Source of the DNA: Apiospora phragmitis
Taxonomy: Eukaryota > Ascomycota > Sordariomycetes > Amphisphaeriales > Apiosporaceae
Reading direction: 5' to 3'
NCBI GenBank assembly: GCA_038363925.1
Contig: JAQQWL010000011.1
Coordinates: 8,866,001-8,930,000 of the forward strand
DNA: 64,000 nucleotides
This document shows positions 60,358 through 64,000 of the stretch, piece by piece. The position numbers and the translations under genes were made by a program. Each line of letters begins with the position of its first letter. The stretch's first letter is position 1. The notes below the pieces were generated by a model. It did not search any database. It was not told the DNA's origin and saw only the letters and a list, made by a program, of their open reading frames with translations.

Positions 60358-61432
60358 ATGGCCCCTTCCAAACGATGACTACGTCTTCACGCGAGATCTC
60401 CTCGACAACAGTCGGTTCGTTGCTCGTTTTCTTTCCTATACTTCAGCAACACAGCAAGTAGTATACTAATAGGAAGAAGCCTCAATTTGATGCATCATCA
60501 ATGGATCATGGACCTTGGACATCTCATCCACCCCAGCATTCCCACCCATGGAGCGAACCTGAAAGTAGCGGACGTTGGCTCGGGTACAGGGTGAGTCGCG
60601 TGCATCCGGCCAGGAGCTGCTTGCTTCTGAAAAACGTGTAAAACCAAAAACATCTAACTGTATCATTCCGTGTTTCCCCTGAAGAATGTGGCTGATTGAC
60701 GCGGGTGACCGGCTCCATGAATCCACGCAGCTCGTTGGTCTTGACATCTCATTCGATGCCGCGCCACCTCCCGAAGCATTACCTCCCAACATCTCATTCC
60801 AGAAGTGGGATGTGAATGATCCCGTCCCTGACGGTCTGCTCGGTGCCTTCGATATCATCAACGTCAAATTCATGGTATTTGTCGTTCGAAAGGACGATGT
60901 TCCGGCAACAGTGGACAAGCTGATCCATATGCTTAGTGAGTTGGCCTCGTGAAACAAGCCCACAACTACACACACACTCTCTCTCTCCGTAATCATACAC
61001 TACGTTTCTAACCATTTCCCGCAACTCGCCCACACAGAGCCCGGCAGCCATCTCCAATGGATCGAGCCCGACAACCAGACAGTGCACGGCGAAGTGACCA
61101 AGCCCGACAACAAAAAAGAGAGCGTCGAGGCGCTGATGCGCCTGCTCCAGTCCCAAGACCGTCGGCTGAACCCCACGTGGGTCCCCGACCTTCCGGGGAT
61201 CTTCCGGGACCGCGGCCTCGTGGACGTCGACGTCGACGTCCACACGTCGCCGCCGCACTGGGCGTACCTGCAGCACGAGTGCGGCCTCATCATGCACGAG
61301 CTGATCGCGCGCAAGCCGCAGAACGAGCAGATGGCGGCCGAACTGAAGCGACTGATCCCGTTGGCGGAGGAAACGCGAAAAGGGGCGTACCTGGCCACCA
61401 CGGAGTATGTTGTCGCAGGAAGAAAGCCTTGA
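60358..61432 (+). CDS. class I SAM-dependent methyltransferase
   Basis: Exons 60358-60414, 60480-60590, 60685-60935 and 61038-61432 give about 270 residues. The SAM-binding motif KVADVGSGTG at the end of exon 2 continues across an intron into MWLIDAGDR, followed by the LVGLDIS acidic strand and FDIINVKFMV, the order seen in fungal LaeA/GliN-type methyltransferases. The N-terminal LPNDDYVFTRDLLDNSRLN segment is typical of that family. A four-C run at 60362-60365 near the start seems to hold one extra base. It is 8 kb from the cluster, so membership is doubtful; substrate unknown. Confidence 0.8.
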
Positions 61433-61973
61433 TAAATATCTTGGCCTGAGCACACACGGACGTCCACACCCAAATACCACCTGAATGGAATTAGTGCTAT
61501 TGCTAGTCGTTGGAACAGACGGGCTCTGGACTTTTCATGTTATCAAGCGCAGTAGGAATCTGGCAAATTGGCATGTATATATTTAGTTACACGCCTAGAA
61601 GATGAGAATCGGCAAAAGAGAGTTGCAGTTTCCCTTGGACCAATTTATTTGACTTCGATCAGTTCCGGAAATTTACGTGACTTGCTCCATAACTACTCGC
61701 TTTCAAGAAGTCAATATATTAGTACCTATAAAGCATTGACTTTCGCCATGCAATTAGCAATTATTTATCCGCCGATATTTCGAGGCGTCGTGTTTGATCC
61801 ATTACTAAGGCCGCGTTACTCAATATACGTGTACTTCATATAGGTTGAACACAGGACAATGTCGATGACTTAATTTTGCATGAGTTGTGTAGTTAGTCTG
61901 GAACAACAGTCGTATTCTTTATTACAACTACCACTGTACGAATGCAGTTCGTCAAACATGTTGCGCGCACCCA
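61433..61973. other. intergenic, no gene seen
   Basis: AT-richer spacer between convergent 3' ends of the methyltransferase and the aldo-keto reductase. No recognisable gene. Confidence 0.4.
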
Positions 61974-63059
61974 CTAATTCCCCGATACCATATCCCAAAT
62001 CTTCCCCATGCCTACAGCGATGTCCTCGGGCAAGGGGCCTTTCTGGATGACTTCTTCGTTGGAAGTGAGGTAGCGGGACTTGCTGGCACCTAAAATAATA
62101 CTATCGTCCGACCCCAGCATGGAATGGTAGCAGATCCAGCGGAGCGCCGCCTCGATCGGCGTCATCTTGGCCGGCTCCAGCAACTCCTCCAAGTATCGCA
62201 CGGCCGCATGCAGCTCCGGCTTGTCGTATTGCATCTTGGAGAGCATGCCGATCATGTTGTCCTTGGCGAACCGCGTTCCCTCGATGTTGCCGGCCGTCAG
62301 CTTCCCAGAAAGCATGCCACCAGCAACAGGACTTGCCGCGATTCAACTTAGCTTCCGAGTAAGTAATATGTCTAAGTAAATGAGATGATATTGATCTCAC
62401 CTGTAGGCGTCAAACCGGATTCCGTGCTTTTGGAGAGTCGGCATGAGAGTCTCGTGGCCGCGCGCGATAAGGTTGTAGTTACCTTGGTATACGGTCGGCT
62501 TTACGTAGCCTTCGCGCTCGCAGACTTCGAGGAAGTTGTTGAGCATATCCAGGGGCCAATTGGACACCCCTAGCTATTTTGAAGGGGAAATCAGAAATCA
62601 AGCACTCTGCAGAGAGCGGGTGGCGAGGAGGACCTACTTTGTCAAAAAGTCCCTGTTTGTGGAGCTCGTTGAGGGCCGAGGCCTGATCCTGGATAGGGGT
62701 GGTGTAGTCAGGGGCATGGCAATGCAAGATGCTGAGTTTCTGGCTGCTGTCTAACTGCAGGCTCTTGCGACTGTTCTCGAGCGAGGTACGGATCTTTTCC
62801 GGCTCCAGAGTGCCGTTGGCGTCCTTGCTCAATACCAGGATCTTGGTATCGACGGCGAAGCCCTGAGGGATAGCCTGGAACTCACCCAGAAGCTTCTCGG
62901 AAAGCCCCATGTTTGTCGCGGGGTAACGCGCAGCTGTGTCTATCTCCTTAGTTCCGAGCGACCGGGCTAGAACCAGGATATCCCGGACCTCTTCGGTGTC
63001 TTGTAATCCTCGCCCAGGATCGAGCCGCCGAAAATGAGTTGGGGATGTGCTGGAGCCAT
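61974..63059 (-). CDS. aldo/keto reductase, AKR7-like
   Basis: Exons 63059-62638, 62573-62401 and 62331-61974 give about 317 residues. The first strand LIFGGSILGEDY, the catalytic aspartate in EIDTAARYP with its tyrosine, LSILHCHAPD, LGVSNWPLDML and the C-terminal IILGASKSRYL cofactor loop follow the AKR order; the overall pattern is closest to the aflatoxin-aldehyde reductase-like group. One base is missing near 63001 in exon 1, between GEDYK and the next helix. NADPH-dependent carbonyl reduction in the cytosol is expected; no link to the cluster is evident. Confidence 0.83.
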
Positions 63060-63442
63060 AGTGTCGGTGAGGGCGTGTGTTTCTGTTGTAATCTTTGGGG
63101 AGTGGTCGATGCTGTTTGGCAGGCCGAAAATGTCGTTGATAGTATTAAAGAGGCAGCACTTTATATGAACGGTAGATGGAGGGGGGACGGTGGGACTGTG
63201 GCATTGTAAGTGTGAGTATGAGTAGAGACGAATGGCACTGTGCGCGGACAATTGTGGAACTACGGAACGGACACAAGTGGGCCCCGATTGCGGGTGGACA
63301 AAAAGTGGAACTGCGGGATTGGTAGATACTAGGTAGCGATAATTCAATATACTAATCAGGTCAGGTCCGTGACAACTAACTAATAGCGTAGATACGCACT
63401 ATTTATCAGATACGTCACCACTCCGCCAACAGTGCCACTTCC
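63060..63442. other. upstream region of the aldo/keto reductase
   Basis: No gene seen. G-rich stretches around 63178-63205 and 63240-63320. Confidence 0.35.
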
Positions 63443-63993
63443 TCAGCTGCAACTTGCTGGCGAGCCAGCGCACCAGCTGTTGTCGCGGCCAGAACAGCAC
63501 TTGAAGGAACTAACGCGCTTCTGCCAGTTGCTCCCGCTCTTACAAATATGGGCCAGATCCGGATTGGGGCCGTAGATCATTCCGGTATGGGCTCCGCTGC
63601 AGTCTTTGTCTCTAGATAGGCCGATGAAGTTGAAATCAGTAACAATTCGCGGTTCAGGATGGATGCTCCAGGTGGTCTCGAAGATAGACTTACGCCCAAA
63701 GCACGCAGTGCAAGTCATCGGTGATGAGGACAGAGTGAATGTTATCATTAAGTTTCGGGTCGATTTCGCTAGAGTCTAATGACATGGTCAGAGAACGAAT
63801 CAATGGCCGTAGCAGAGGCAAATGGAGTGGGAGGGCAAGACGTACAGCACTTCCCATGTGCGGCATCGTCCCCAGAAACGATGAACTGTTGAAAGCCCTG
63901 GCCGATATCGAAGTTGGTGTTGTAAAAGAGTTCAATTATACCATCAGCTGCTGCAAGGCCCAGGAATGGGATAACCAAGACTTGTGGTTTCAT
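63443..63993 (-). CDS. small secreted cysteine-containing hypothetical protein
   Basis: Three apparent exons: from the ATG at 63993 to about 63842, about 63777-63691 and about 63632-63443. The N-terminus MKPQVLVIPFLGLAAADG reads as a signal peptide; the last exon carries several cysteines (CSGAH, HICK, KCCSGRD, SWCAGSPASC), suggesting a disulfide-rich extracellular protein of roughly 140 residues. The last intron (GTAAGT...TATCTAG) splices in phase; the first junction does not resolve cleanly and may contain a base error. No known family recognised; an effector-like or cell-wall role is possible but unproven. Confidence 0.55.
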
Positions 63994-64000
63994 GATGTTA

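Overview
The window looks like a chromosome segment of a filamentous ascomycete (Pezizomycotina). The protein-coding half is GC-rich, with short GT-AG introns of about 50-80 nt. The first ~9.8 kb is an extremely AT-rich block carrying a mutated LTR retrotransposon, the pattern left by repeat-induced point mutation (RIP). No ribosomal RNA, tRNA, CRISPR array or bacterial-type feature was seen.

Layout. 1-9870: RIP-degraded Ty3/Gypsy element with direct LTRs and a third, inverted partial LTR. 10368-52636: one large secondary-metabolite gene cluster. 52874-54073: a CorA-like hypothetical gene. 54898-58169: two paralogous secreted glycine-rich proteins with duplicated promoters. 60358-63993: a SAM methyltransferase, an aldo-keto reductase and a small secreted cysteine-bearing protein. 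A LINE reverse-transcriptase remnant lies inside the cluster at about 35863-36360.

The cluster has the enzyme set of the monodictyphenone/prenyl-xanthone (mdp/xpt) pathway of Aspergillus nidulans: a non-reducing PKS without thioesterase (mdpG type), a metallo-beta-lactamase thioesterase (mdpF), an EthD-fold decarboxylase and a DUF1772 anthrone oxidase (mdpH functions), a versicolorin-reductase-like SDR (mdpC), scytalone-dehydratase-like proteins (mdpB), a glutathione S-transferase (mdpJ), a questin-oxidase-type Baeyer-Villiger enzyme (mdpL), an FAD monooxygenase (mdpD), an NmrA-like reductase, an acyl-CoA ligase-like protein (mdpI), an AflR-like regulator with a divergent AflS-like partner (mdpE/mdpA), a DMATS-type prenyltransferase and an xptC-like GMC oxidoreductase. 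Inferred flow: octaketide, atrochrysone carboxylic acid, emodin anthrone, emodin, chrysophanol-type anthraquinone, ring cleavage to a benzophenone, then prenylation and cyclisation to a prenylated xanthone, exported by one or both MFS carriers. The additions relative to mdp/xpt are a cytochrome P450, a second divergent scytalone-dehydratase-like protein and an extra SDR, so the final product is probably a variant.

Many cluster genes contain single-base frame breaks, mostly in short homopolymers and without the nonsense substitutions that RIP or decay would leave. I read these mainly as base-calling errors, but true lesions cannot be excluded. Exon limits were worked out by hand from splice consensus and family alignment from memory; they may be off by a base or two.
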